A DNA stretch of 64,000 nt, taken from assembly GCA_009761415.1 (NCBI GenBank), contig QUOL01000015.1:1-64000 (forward strand), written 5' to 3'. Source of the DNA: Sarcomyxa edulis. Taxonomy: Eukaryota > Basidiomycota > Agaricomycetes > Agaricales > Mycenaceae. A program made the translations under genes and the position numbers. This document shows, one piece after another, positions 19,933 to 31,709 of this stretch; within the stretch, counting starts at the first letter, position 1, and every line of letters begins with the position of its first letter. The notes beneath the pieces are model-generated. The model did no database searches. It was not told the origin of the DNA and worked only from the letters and a program-made list of their open reading frames with translations.

Positions 19933-20186
19933 TTAGACTCTGCTGCCGATCTCCAGAGCATCCACTTGACCGTACGCCTTGCTCCCCTGTGAAGCTTGAT
20001 CATTATCACTGACTGATGACGTCCTACCAGCGTCTCGCCCCCACTAAAACAGAAGTCCGAATTGATGTAGAGCGCCAGGAGGCAGATGATGATCATACAA
20101 CCTCCAAGCAAGATGGCTCGTCCAGGTCGGACTTTCATTCGTACAGAAAAGATATGCCGTTGTAGAGGGGGACCTCTCAAGTTCAT
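19933..20186 (-). CDS. Possible small single-pass membrane protein
   Basis: Minus-strand ATG at 20186; the frame encodes an N-terminal basic segment (M-N-L-R-G-P) and a hydrophobic stretch (A-I-L-L-G-G-C-M-I-I-I-C-L-L-A-L-Y-I) suited to one membrane span. A 41-nt GT-AG intron would connect it to G-S-K-A-Y-G-Q-V-D and a stop at 19933. Downstream, 19565-19879 holds another minus-strand frame of 104 codons that could be a further exon. Not recognised; it may be a decayed gene. Confidence 0.25.
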
Positions 20187-20249
20187 GCTTCCGCCTTGTG
20201 TCGATATCGACTCAGTGCCTCGTATCTGCTTCTTAGCCACTGAGGGTGC

Positions 20250-20999
20250 TTAGTATCCCTCTTTGCGCTGGTCATTCAAGGACGGGCTGCTCGCCGACAT
20301 ATGTGCTTCGTGTCAATTATTTTCATATTCTATCGTGATCATGGTCGCCTGACGCATTTTCTGCCTTGTTTTTCACATCCAAAACGATATATGATATACT
20401 ATCACAGCAACTGATCCAGAGCCTCGATCGCTTCTCCGACCCTTGAATAGTGACCTTGAGCCTGAGGTCAGTGCTCACCTTGCTTATCTGCTCTCTGCTT
20501 ACCCTTTTTGCCTAGCGTATTGAATGATTATATAGTGCATTCGCCACTATAGCCAATCAAGGTAAGTAAATTAAGTCTTCTTCGCTCGGCTGTCCAACGC
20601 CACGAGCACGAGATGTGTATCGAGACAGTCGAATTTGCTGGTTACGCACGGAACACTCAGTATGACTCTTACTATTCATGGCCTTCAGCGGCTACACTTA
20701 TGCTTCCCAAGTCGCGGAGAGTCGACCACCACAAATACACAATCCAAAATCCCACAAATTGCTGGGCAATTGCCAGGCACGACCTTAGCCGAGCAATCGG
20801 TTCTAGCCAGTGGAGGCAATTGCAAGTTGCCGACACTTTTCTTTTGTGGTCTTCTGTTCCCATATTCGTAGTCGCTGAGTGCAGAACTGGAGCTCATGCC
20901 GTTGTCGGATGGATGCGAGCCTAATAGGCCCCATCAGATGATAAAGGTCCTGTATAGAAACGCCTCTGCGTTATCCTCTTTCCTCGATATTCCCCGGCC
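20250..20999. other. Intergenic, promoter side of the OYE gene
   Basis: Only short unsupported frames (longest 103 codons, plus strand, no recognisable motif). No gene called. Confidence 0.4.
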
Positions 21000-22501
21000 A
21001 TGTCTACCTTGAATATTCCTGCGACCGGTGTCGATTACTTCATTCCTGCGCAGGATCCCCCCGCTGGCACTGCTACAGATCCCCAGCCCAATGGCAAGGC
21101 TATTCCAACTCTTTTTCAACCTATTATAATTCGTGGAGTGACTTTCCCAAATAGAATCTTTGTGAGTTTAAACTCTACGTTGCTCGAATCTTGAATTGAA
21201 TATAATGATCAGGTATCCCCTATGTGCCAATACTCGGCACAAGATGGTCACCCGAGCATCTGGCACACCACACATCGTAAGTGACTTGTGTTCATCATAC
21301 TACTGAACTGCTGTCTGATATCGAGCTTACTAGTGGGAGGTATTTTTACCAGAGGACCTGGATTGACCTTTGTCGAGGCTACATCCGTCACTCCCGAGGG
21401 GCGTACTTGTCCGGAGGATCTTGGAATCTGGAAGCAATCCCAAGTCGACGGTCTCAAGAAGATCGTTGAATTCGCTCATTCTCAAGGCCAGAAGATTGGT
21501 CTCCAGCTACAACATGCCGGTCGTAAAGCATCCACCATTGCTCCTTGGCTCGGCTTCATGACAGCCACGGCGACGGATAATGGATGGCCTGATGATGTAT
21601 GGGGCCCCAATACCACGCCGTGGGCTCCTACGTTCCCGACGCCGAAAGCCTTGACTGTGGATGGCATTGCAAGGATTGTCAAGGCGTTTGGAGATGGCGC
21701 AAGACGTTCGGTTGAGGCTGGTTTTGATGCGATCGAGATCCACGCTGCGCATGGCTACTTGCTCAACTCATTCATGAGTCCTATCAGCAATGATCGCACA
21801 GATCAATATGGTGGTAGTTTCGAGAACCGTGTCCGCATACTAGTGGAGGTCATTGAGGCAATTCGCGCTAACATTCCCGAGAGCATGCCATTTTTCGTTC
21901 GGTAAGCCCGTCCTTTCAATGCATGTAGATTTACAGACGCTCATTTAAGTCCGTTGCCAGTGTTTCCGCCACTGATTGGCTCGAAACTTCGCTTCCCAAT
22001 GAACCATCCTGGAAGTCCGAAGACACCGTCAAACTCGCACAATACATCATTGATCGTAAACTTGGTGTCGATCTTCTCGACATCTCCACTGGGGGCAATC
22101 ACCCGATGCAGACTGTCACTTGTATTGACCGAAAGATAGCATATCAGGCTCCTTTCTCTCACGACGTCAAGAAGGTCGTGGGTGACAAGCTCCTCGTCGG
22201 AGCTGTTGGTTCTGTGACCACGGGGAAAGTTGCTCAAGAGATCCTTGATAAGGGTCAGGCTGACGTGGTGTTCGCGGGCCGTTGGTTCCAGAAGAATCCT
22301 GGTATGTTTTGAATGTGTTTCGTCTACAATCCCCACTCATAATCTTGATTGTGCACAGGACTGGTGTTGAGTTTCGCGGATGATTTGGACGTCGATTTGA
22401 TTTATTCTCATCAGATGGAATGGGGGTTCAAAGGACGTGGTACTGTCAAGCCTAAGCTGCAGGCTTACAAGCCTGGAACCGCGTCCAACTACTCCAAATA
22501 G
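21000..22501 (+). CDS. NADH:flavin oxidoreductase, old yellow enzyme family (YqjM-like)
   Basis: Five exons: 21000-21161, 21213-21276, 21334-21901, 21961-22301 and 22359-22501; 425 aa, all introns GT-AG and phase-consistent. This FMN enzyme reduces activated C=C bonds using NAD(P)H. Family landmarks in order: S-P-M-C-Q-Y-S-A near the N-terminus (flavin contact Cys of the YqjM class); a T-x-V-x-P-E-G-R region; the L-Q-L-Q-H-A-G-R-K strand; the substrate-binding H-A-A-H-G-Y-L-L-N-S-F-M-S-P; D-L-L-D-I-S-T-G-G; and the phosphate-binding V-V-F-A-G-R near the C-terminus. Length fits fungal members. The physiological substrate cannot be read from the sequence. Confidence 0.92.
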
Positions 22502-22964
22502 CGAGGCTCAGAAAATAGAACTCCTCTGTATTCTTAGCGCTCTGTATAGGGTCTTGAACGAACACCTACTTTTCTCTTGAATAAAGGCATGACCTTGGCT
22601 TCCACACTGAGAAGATATTTTGAAACTGTCGTCTGCAAAGGTCCGTGAGAATCGTTACAGAAATCAAGAACGATTAGGACCAATTAGTCAACTAAATCTT
22701 CGGAGGGAACTCAAAAATGACGGGTTTAGTGAGACAAGGATACCGAGATAGTGTGGTCGTTGTGTGGACCTCTGGTAAAGATCTTCTGAACCTCGCCGTC
22801 CAAAGCCGGATATGCCTTGCTTATCCGCCAAAGCGAATGGAAGTAGGTCAGAAGAAGTCCAAGATAGATTGTTATTAGATCGATAAGTAGATGCAAGTAC
22901 TTTGGTCCCCCCTCCTTTGTCTCCTCTCTTCTAGTGAGGAACTACAAACGTGATGTTGGAAAGC
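22502..22964. other. Intergenic region between convergent genes
   Basis: Holds the two 3' ends of the OYE gene and ERG4; no further gene seen. Confidence 0.5.
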
Positions 22965-24975
22965 CTAGTAGATACCAGGTATGAACTTGTATTTAACGAC
23001 AGAGCAATACCGTTCCCAATCCTTTCCATACTTGATGGAGCATCTGAAAGATATTCAAATGAGTCAGCAAATAGAGAAGACACGAGAAAATGGAAGCGCA
23101 CCGTTCGAAATCCCGCCCACAACGATGAATGAGAACTGTGATGAAGAACACAGAATAGAAATACGGGATGGGAGTAGCGAGTCCGACGACGGCGCCCCAT
23201 GTGAAACTCATAGTCCAATCTGCCACGTAATTCTGGGTAGGAAAGATGTTAGAGCGAGGATGAACATAGAGGAACAGAAAATTGGCTGTAGGAAAGTACG
23301 TACGGGTTTCCGTGACCATGCCCACCATCCACTTGTCAATAGTCGGTTCCTACGCAAGCAAGTTAAGTTTTGGAGAATGATATAGAACATGACTGGACAT
23401 GTAGTACGGACCCATGTGCAGTCTGGATATAAGTTGGATTCTCGACGACACATCCAGGTAATTGGGGGAAGGTTTTGCGGAACGTCGTTATCCCTTGTGT
23501 TTGCATTTTGAAGTGAGATTTTTGTGCCATTGCAGTGTCCCATCTAATTTGAGGACGCGTCCTGTTAGCAAGGCGCATGAGACAAGAAGAACGAAAGAGC
23601 CGTACATGTAGTAAGCAGTCAAAAGGGTCGTGAATAACACGACGTAAGTCGGCGTAGAGAATTGATATTTGGACGGGTCGTGGGATGCCATATACACGAC
23701 AGAGTAAACGTATGTCTGTGATTAATGATTAGTGAAAGACACGGTTCTGAAATGGGATCAAACGCACGAATGGCACTCCAGCGAAGTTCCAAAATATGAC
23801 CATGAAACCCCATCTGAGCGATTGACATTAGTCTCAGAACAAAATCGTTAAAGGAAGTGAGGCTACTTCTCATAGTACATGTCCCATGTCTGTGGGATAC
23901 ATTCTTCGCCCTTTCCACTGTTGCTCGGTCAGAATGGCGACTAATTTGAGAGGGATCGATAGACATACCATGCATTCAGATATAGCCATGTAGCAAGAAT
24001 CATGAACGCCATATTCTGTAATCACGATGAGTCCAACTCATAATAAAATATGCTCAAACGAGAACATACCGGAGTAACATAACCGTAAGTCTCGTACTGT
24101 TTGCACCCACCACTAACAGCCAAAAAGAACACAATGACCCATGGAATGCGGACTTCTGCCCACATCTTCAGGTCGATTGGCCCAATTCTTGGGTTCAACG
24201 ACGCGCCCATGAAGACGTCGTAGATCACATTTCCACTCATGCGGATTTGGTTTCCTTGCAGCACTGTTATCGCATAGACACCGAAAGACACCCCGAACCC
24301 ATAAATCATGGCAACCGTCATGAGATGTCCGTAGTTGTCGATGATCTCCGTCAAGCGGAAGATGTGGGTAGTGTGGAGGACGGCGGCGGTTATCATAGTG
24401 AAGTACATGGAGTACAGAGCGTTGCAATTGTACATGAGGGTTTTGTAGCCGAGTGAGGGGACTGGAAGACCTTCTTGCATGTATCCTGGCATCACCCAGG
24501 CTAAAGCCAATTGAAAGATGACGTTGCCGGTGTAGACTTTCCAGGCGTAGAAGTTTGGGCTGGCATCCTATACATGGGGCTTGAATAAACATATTAGGAG
24601 AATAAAACGGAACGTATGCACACCTGACATATGTGCCCCCACATCCGAGCCAGGAAAGGCTTTATATCATCTACTGAGTCGGGCCATATCAATTGACCGT
24701 CGTAAAACCATAGGCAGATCCAGAAGTAGTACATCAAGATGGGAAAGCCTGTCATTATGGCAATGACACCGAAAGGGCCACCGAACTCGTATCTACAAGT
24801 CGAATTCAATTATTCCTCAGAGGTTGCCACGAGAAAAAGTTGATGGCTACCCTTCGTGTTTATCCAGACGTTCGTCCATCTTTTTACCTTCCTCCGTGAT
24901 AACAGAAGTCGAAGGGGTTGATTCGGGTTTCCGTTGGCGAAGGCCATTCTCCTTGCTGGTTCCGTTTGCGACCAT
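22965..24975 (-). CDS. ERG4: Delta(24(28))-sterol reductase (ERG4)
   Basis: Multi-exon minus-strand gene from ATG at 24975 to TAG at 22965. It reduces the C24(28) double bond with NADPH in the last step of ergosterol synthesis in the ER membrane. A short hydrophilic N-terminus leads into F-G-G-P-F-G-V-I-A-I-M, the usual entry to the ERG4/ERG24/lamin-B-receptor fold. Several hydrophobic segments follow (around L-M-Y-Y-F-W-I-C-L-W-F-Y; A-G-V-P-F-T-Y-V-Y-S). The C-terminal signature K-Y-G-K-D-W-E-R-Y-C ... K-F-I-P-G-I-Y is typical of sterol reductases and is completed by a small last intron. Exons are separated by short introns, including one after K-H-E-G near 24855. I see no disruption. Confidence 0.9.
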
Positions 24976-25341
24976 GGTGAATGACGCGTGAAAGCACAAG
25001 AACGGAAATAGGAAATCGGGAAATTTTGGGTGGTCCGACAAAGTAATCCGCGAAGGTCTAGCTCAACAAGGACAAGCCAAGCAGCACAGCAACCTGGACA
25101 CATTTCACATCTGAGGACCCTCAAGCAATCCTCAAGTCATATGGAAACAATAAAAATGTCCCTATGCAAATTTTCGATGAAATACTGAGAAAGATCAAAG
25201 TTGAGCTCGCGAGATGATACCTAAATTTTGGCCAATTCACGAACGAAAAGTGGGATGGAAAAATAGTGTACAATTATTCATTTCTTTGTAAGTACTTCAA
25301 GTTTACTGCCAATTCCCCTATGCTAACGATACGAGATCCCT

Positions 25342-26762
25342 TTATTTTTCCTTGACCCATCCGACACGCTTGATGTAAGCAGAGGCAGCGGCATCAGCGC
25401 CAAGGATGGCGTTGTAGACGATGTCTTCGGTGATGACCTGGTCGAGATTCCAGATGGTCTCGCCGGCAGAACAAGCATTCTTGGCGACTTGGTGGAGTGT
25501 GGCTTCGCTGACACCTTCGCAACCAAGAGTCTTGAAGTTGATAGGTAGGTTCTGTGGGGAGATAGTTTAGGGATTTGAATGACTTGCGCTTGAAAGGAAT
25601 GATGCTTACCACAGAGAGCATCAAAGCGAGGTAGCGGTCGAGCTCGTCGCTCGTAGCGTTGTCGAGGATGAGCTGGCACACAATACCGAAAGCCACCTTC
25701 TCACCGTGCATGAGGTGGTGGAGTTCGTGGATGACGGTCAGACCATCGTGGATCTGAATGGGTAGAAGATTAGCTTGATTATGACGACGAAAGCGATGAA
25801 GACATACAGCATGAGCAGCTCCAAGTCCACCAGACTCGAAACCCAATCCGGATAGAAGGGTGTTGGCCTCAACGACGGCTTCGAAGGCTGGCGTGATGGC
25901 GTGAACCTTGTTGGCTTCGTAAGCGAGTTTACCGTACTGGAATAGGATGTCCTCGCATTGCTGGCCAATGGCGACAGAGACACTAGCTGGGAGTCCTCCA
26001 CCGGTGTTGATGGCGTTGCGAGTGCGACGAGCCTCGACGTTGGTGGCGAGAGCGTCACCGAGACCAGAGGCGATGTAGCGAGCGGGGGCCTTGGAGATGA
26101 TGCTGGTGTCGACGAGGACAAGAGCGGGGTTTTTGGCGAAGTATGTGTAACGATCAAATGTACCGTCTTCGTGGTAGAGGACAGAGAGCGCAGAACAAGG
26201 AGCATCGGTGGAGGCGACTAAGGGATGTATAGTCAGTGAGATGTTCCAGATCAAAAGGGGATGGTGTACGAACTTGTTGGAACAACGACAACATCAATTT
26301 GGAGCGCGTCGGCAGTGGCTTTGCCAGAGTCAGCGGTCTTTCCGCCTCCAATAGCGACAACGAATTCGATCTGTGAGATACTTGAGTTAAGAAAGTTTAT
26401 GAGTCGGGATAACGATGCATGCTGACCTTGTTCTGCTTTCCGAGAGCAACAAGACGGCCAACTTCCTCAGCAGAAGCTTCTCCGCCGAAGGTGGCGACGG
26501 TGACGTTCATCTTCGCAGCCTTGAGGGAAGCGACGACAGAGGCACCAGCTGTAAGTAGACAAGTCAGCGACGAAGCGTAGTCAAAAGTTCGAACTATAGA
26601 CGTACCGATCTTGTAGACAATGTTATCGGACAAAACCATAACATTCTTTCCGAAAGGAGCCAAGTATTTGGCAGCGTTCTGGATGGCAGTAGGACCCTGA
26701 ATGTACTTCGAGGGGCACTGGAAGACACGCTCGAGGCAGACGGGGCGGATGGGGCGGGACAT
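25342..26762 (-). CDS. Glycerol dehydrogenase (iron-containing alcohol dehydrogenase family, GldA-like)
   Basis: Minus-strand gene, ATG at 26762 and TAA at 25342, with several short introns. Product starts M-S-R-P-I-R-P-V and contains the dinucleotide-binding V-V-A-I-G-G-G-K-T motif and the metal-site Asp/His residues expected for GldA: G-L-G-D-A-L, then A-A-H-A-I-H-D-G-L and M-H-G-E-K-V. It oxidises glycerol to dihydroxyacetone with NAD+, normally using zinc, in the cytosol. The C-terminal frame ends [12 protein letters not shown]. The small exon carrying the GGGKT motif is near 26290-26370. Confidence 0.9.
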
Positions 26763-26770
26763 TGTTGAGT

Positions 26771-26794
26771 TTGGTTGGTTGGTTGGTTGGTTGG
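26771..26794. repeat. (TTGG)6 microsatellite in the glycerol dehydrogenase leader
   Basis: Six TTGG units end about 9 bp upstream of the gene's ATG (CCAA repeats on the coding strand), so they are in the 5' leader. Confidence 0.85.
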
Positions 26795-26899
26795 TTTGGA
26801 TAGGCAAGGGATGTAAGGATGAGGGGATGAGAAAACACTGTCGTGTCTTAGAGTTTTTATACCTCCTCAGGGGGTCAATTCTTCCCCGCGACCGGGAAG

Positions 26900-28658
26900 C
26901 GGGCAATTGTGGGCCGCCGTGGGGACAGGAGGAGGGGCGTGAGGGGCACGCCTGGACGTGCTGGGGGAGGGTTGGGGAGTGGGGCAGTGGCAGCCTAAAC
27001 TGTTAACCACGACTAGATGACCTATCTGGCAAATGGCGTAGACAAAACTGGTACGTTGGTGTTCGAGATCCGGGGCAGGGTTGGCGCAGGACAATATAGC
27101 AAGGACATAAAAGAATATGAACCGAACGAAGGCAGATGAGATGAAGCCAGAAAGAGAGAAACCTTACGAATCTGGACTCGCATAAACGAAGCCCGGTATG
27201 GAGAGTTATCAATAAGAGTTAATCGCAAGTAGTGACATTTGAACTCACCCCGTCTAGCCTCGCTACATCTTCGCGCAGCCCAACAATAATGGGGCCACAA
27301 CGGGGACCTACACCGTGGATTGGCAATATCATTGGCAAGAGTTTGGAGGCTGGAGCGCAGGAACGCGACTAAGATGGCCCGAGAATAGGAGATGTAGAGC
27401 CATTGGATTCAAATACCCGCAAATAATCTTGACTCTCCAAGAATCCGGTTTGGTTGTTTCTCCTATTTGACAGAAGTGCGCGCGACGAGGGAGGCCAACA
27501 TTCGAGAAAAATCCCATAGCCAGAGACTGTTTCGGTGGAATATTTTTGATGATCTCTGGGATGAACGGAGTCAACTGGGATACTTTCAAATCATGGCAAT
27601 GTCATTGGGGAAAGAAGTCGGGCCTCGCCACCCCGAGAATCTATTAATAAGGTAGTGGGCGCCATTGTTGAGGGCCGTCCACGTAGTCAGCGCGATCCTC
27701 CATGCATGAGTTCCGTATTTTGCGCGTTGAGTTCGGAGAATGACGACAGACGCGGTAGTCACCTAAAAGAGGTTCGTCGTGCTTGTAAGTCATTACGAGT
27801 CAGGGAATACCTGAGGATAGCCGAGTCACGGTGATACAAATGTTGAACGTTGATCTAGCAAGTGGTGAATATTACTGCTGTAAAGGACGTCATCGGCTCA
27901 TCTCTACGCTCTGTTGCAATTGAGGCCCATACGGGATTCGAGTTTAGACGCGTCCCAGATCGACGGCAGTCAGTGTGAACACCTGAGGGTGTTCAAAGAA
28001 TATAGAGTCAAGTCTCTAAAGGCTCTGATGTTACAGTTCAGACGCGTTTTCAATCGTCGACGCGACAATTATCACTGATAACCTCAACGAATAATAAGGG
28101 CAACGAACGATCGTTTAAAATTACAACGGGACTACAAAACAATGTGAGCTACACGACAACGAAAAGCAAAAAGATGTTCCACCCAATCAAAACGTCGTCC
28201 TTGGGATGCAAAAGAAGGTAGACGATCTGCGAAGGGTAGATTGAAATTTCGATCTGGCCAAGTCGTTTAACGTGCAAGCATGTGGGGTTTCTAATGCGAG
28301 GCGTTGATGAACGAGGCGGGTTCTTACCCAAAGGGCCAACAATTAGAATGAATTCGCCCATAGTCCCCATACTACGAGTCACAGCCTAAGTCGAGATGGA
28401 GAAGCGACTCAGGTGATGAGCTGGATTGAAAATGATGGAAAAGTTCATGACATTGAGATAGGTTGATGAGTTACATGGTTATGATGATAGACGTCGACGA
28501 TGTGGAAGAGGCTGAAAAACAAAGTGTAAATTTTTCAAGTCCGTCAGTCACTGTGGTGTGACTGAGGTGACCGTCACGCATTGCTTCGATCAAGTTTACA
28601 GCAACTCAGCATCGAGCGAGCGCCCTGATAGACGGTCTTCCTCGTCTCTCTCGTTTTC
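26900..28658. other. Long intergenic region
   Basis: About 1.75 kb between divergent genes. The only minus-strand frame worth noting is 28149-28382 (77 codons with an internal GTAAGA donor), which I do not recognise. Promoters of both flanking genes must lie here. Confidence 0.4.
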
Positions 28659-31270
28659 ATGTCCCACGCCCGGAATCTTTCCACAAAGCCCATTTCTATT
28701 CCTTCCAACGTACATTGGCTCGAGTTCCCAAGATCAGATGGCGACGTCAGGACTTGGCCAAAAAATACCACGAAAGTGGTCGACCATGAAGGAGCCGTCA
28801 ACTTCATGCGTCCAGTCCCTCTGAACGACCCTGCTTCCATCTCTTGGCGTAGTAAACTAGGGGGACCCATCGCCAAAAAGCTGGGAATGCCTGGTACGCT
28901 GCGAAAGCTGTACTTAGATGTCATACTGCTTACTTCGTGATCAGAGGGACCAACTTATATGCTCAAGGATTGGCCTAAAGATTATGGATTTTTTGATCAC
29001 AACAAAGGAAAGGAAGCCAGTCCAAGACATGACCTATATCTTCATGGTAAGACCGTGAACCTATCATATTCACGAGCCTCTATCGATAGCCTCTTCCCAC
29101 AGGTGGAACGGCTCGGTTTCGATCTGCCCCAGAATTTCTCCCGCATGCTATCTGGCTCATGCTCGACCCTCCCTTCTCAGCACCATGCGAGTGCAAATAT
29201 TGCACGAAGAAACCGCAGCGAGAAATTACTATGGCCCTGACGCAATCCGGTATCCTTCCCTCTGGTAGTCATTCTCCAGGACCTTCCCGCACGCAGAGAC
29301 ATCGCGAACCAAAACGCGATCCCTTGACAAAAGCCCGAGAGCATCGCGCTCGCAATGCCAAGGTTTACTCAGCAGTCCAGAAGGTTGTTAAACCAATGAA
29401 ACAAGCAGTCGGACCAAAAGAGCCTATGCTTCGAGAGCGCAGTAATGACCTGCGGGCCGTTCTTTCGAAGACGGGGATGAAGTTGCAGCGATGGTTCAGG
29501 GAAGGAGAATTGTTATGGTGTGCTTTGGACCCGCCGATCCCGGGAAAACGAGGAGATATCGATTCCATAAAATTTTGGCCTGGATTGGTGGAGGATGTAT
29601 CTATAAAGAGTGAAGCAATCCCTACACCTCCGGATCGAGTGGTGAACGCGAATAGTAGCAATGGTCGCGTCGATGGTGACGATCCTGCTGCGACTAAGGA
29701 AGACGATGGGATTCCAAGGCCGTGGACTGTCCGGCAACAATCCGTGTACAAAATGAAACTACTTGCTATCTCCCATAATTACACTGTCACCGACGAACAT
29801 GTTCTTCCGTATCAAGCCTATGCACCTCCAGGCGACCTCATTCAGTCTCTGCAGGAGTTCCCGAAAGAACAACTCGATCTAGATCCCGAACGCATCGCTA
29901 CCTTCAATCCATGTCCCTCAACTCCAGAACCCGAATCCAGCACGTCGCCATCGCTATTTGACCGAGCCGTTTCTGCGTACGCTACCGCTCTCCAAATTGG
30001 TGCTAAAATATCTGGGTATTGGTGTCTTACTGACGACTGGGACTTCAAATATCTCGTCCCACCTCACAGCGCCGCTCGTCCACCCCCACCATCTGGCGCC
30101 GCGTCCCTACAAGCTGCAATCGATGCAGCAAGCGCGAACAACGCTATGGTCCAAGCTCACAATAATGAGTCAATATCGACCGGGCCTCCTTCTCATTACC
30201 ACCATAATATCTCTCCTCCTAATAAAGGCATGTCTGCCGAGGAACTTCAAGCCCTTGGAAATCGATTATTAGGGCCCCCGTTACCTCCGGCTCAGACCGT
30301 TACGCAAACTCGATATCAAGGACTCTGGTGGGGAGCGGAACGAATATGGACAGACGAACTTATTAGACTTAAGGTATCGCGGGGATGCCTTGCGCCCAAC
30401 GGAGCGGAGAACATATACCCACCTTCTGGACCAAGTCGGTCTGTTCGTGACGCGTGGATGGCTTCGGGTAGGGATCCAGATGAGATGGGGGCAAAGGCGA
30501 GAGGTGTCTTCATGAAGCTAGACGCGTTATTTGTTGTCGACGTTCCCCAACAGGATGGGTCATTCAAGAAGGAGTGCAGGGCGAGTGGGATGTTGTACGA
30601 ACTCGCAGATGAAGATTGGGAAGATCCCAACGAAGTGAAACCTCAGGAGACGATAACTACAAATGGCACAAGTTCCACCACGAATGGCCATGCTGAAGCA
30701 GGGCCGTCCTTCATGCCAGTTGCTTCACCCCTCAAACAACCAGCACTACCGAATTTCGATCCTTCAGTACCGATAGACGCGACTACATCAACAACAACAT
30801 CTACTATGCTCTCTCAACCTCCCACTAACCAGAATGATACACTTTCCCCAAACAGTCAGTTATCACATCCACCCTCTTCTACTCGATGCGTACTTCCGCC
30901 AGCACCTATCGGCTATAAATTCCGCCCCATCATGCCTCCTGGACACGAATCTGTTATGTCTCTGAATGTCATCAGTGGACGTTATTACCCCGGACTACTT
31001 TCGCATCCGCTCTTGGAACCTGTCTTGCAGCGGGCCATTTCGACGCCGCTGGAAGAAGGTGGTCTGATGGAAAACAACAATCTATGGGCTTTAGAGGGTC
31101 TTTCGGCTGGATTCTACAACTCTGTTGATCCTACGCATGCGAAGGCTAGTAGGATGATGATGGCGAGGGATGCTGATGCTGAAGGGAGGGAGGATTTGGC
31201 ACTACATGTCCAGGCGATGTTGCATAGACCGACTCCCGAGTCTACCCCGATGGACGTTACTGTATCCTGA
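28659..31270 (+). CDS. clr2: Cryptic loci regulator 2 (Clr2) homologue, SHREC complex
   Basis: Three exons: 28659-28893, 28945-29046 and 29103-31270; 834 aa. The N-terminal Clr2 module is read across all three: W-P-K-N-T-T-K then D-H-E-G-A; Y-M-L-K-D-W-P-K-D-Y-G; P-R-H-D-L-Y-L-H-G; and a Cys pair C-E-C-K-Y-C. The rest includes G-V-F-M-K-L-D-A-L-F-V-V-D-V-P (about residue 460) and a low-complexity Ser/Thr/Pro segment, then G-H-E-S-V-M-S-L. In fission yeast Clr2 belongs to the Snf2/HDAC repressor complex SHREC, which lowers nucleosome turnover in heterochromatin. The same role here is inference by homology. Confidence 0.85.
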
Positions 31271-31709
31271 ATTGATCGTTTCTGAGATGTCTTTCGATAC
31301 CGAAAGAATGTATATATATTTAATGTCGTATCTTCTAGCACATATGTATATGGGATTTCTTGTGTCTCGAGCTGAATGAGGCCAAAAACATGCTGCATTG
31401 TTAGTTTCTGAATTGAGTCGGCAGCGCCACGAGAGTCGCTCATTTACTCCCGCCAACTTGGACAACGCTGAACAGTCAACATTCTCAATCTCACTGCTAG
31501 TTCCTCCTAAATTCTCCAAGCTTGACCTGCATCTCCCTTCAAGGACTCGGGATCCGTCGGTGTCGTGTCCAGCCTTCTCCAAAAATATACCCTTGTACGA
31601 CTTTGGGCAGTGGCAGTACTGTGACTTCGACGGATCCTCTAAATCCTTGTAAACCACCCATTGTTCATATATCTCATCCCGGTGGTCTTTTCTTTGCTAT
31701 TTCTCCGAT

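Noticed and set aside
20613..20924. 103-codon plus-strand frame upstream of the OYE gene
   Set aside because: No motif, overlapping frames of similar length on both strands, no splice or promoter support.
28149..28382. 77-codon minus-strand frame between the glycerol dehydrogenase gene and Clr2
   Set aside because: Only a possible donor site supports it; no recognisable domain or second exon.
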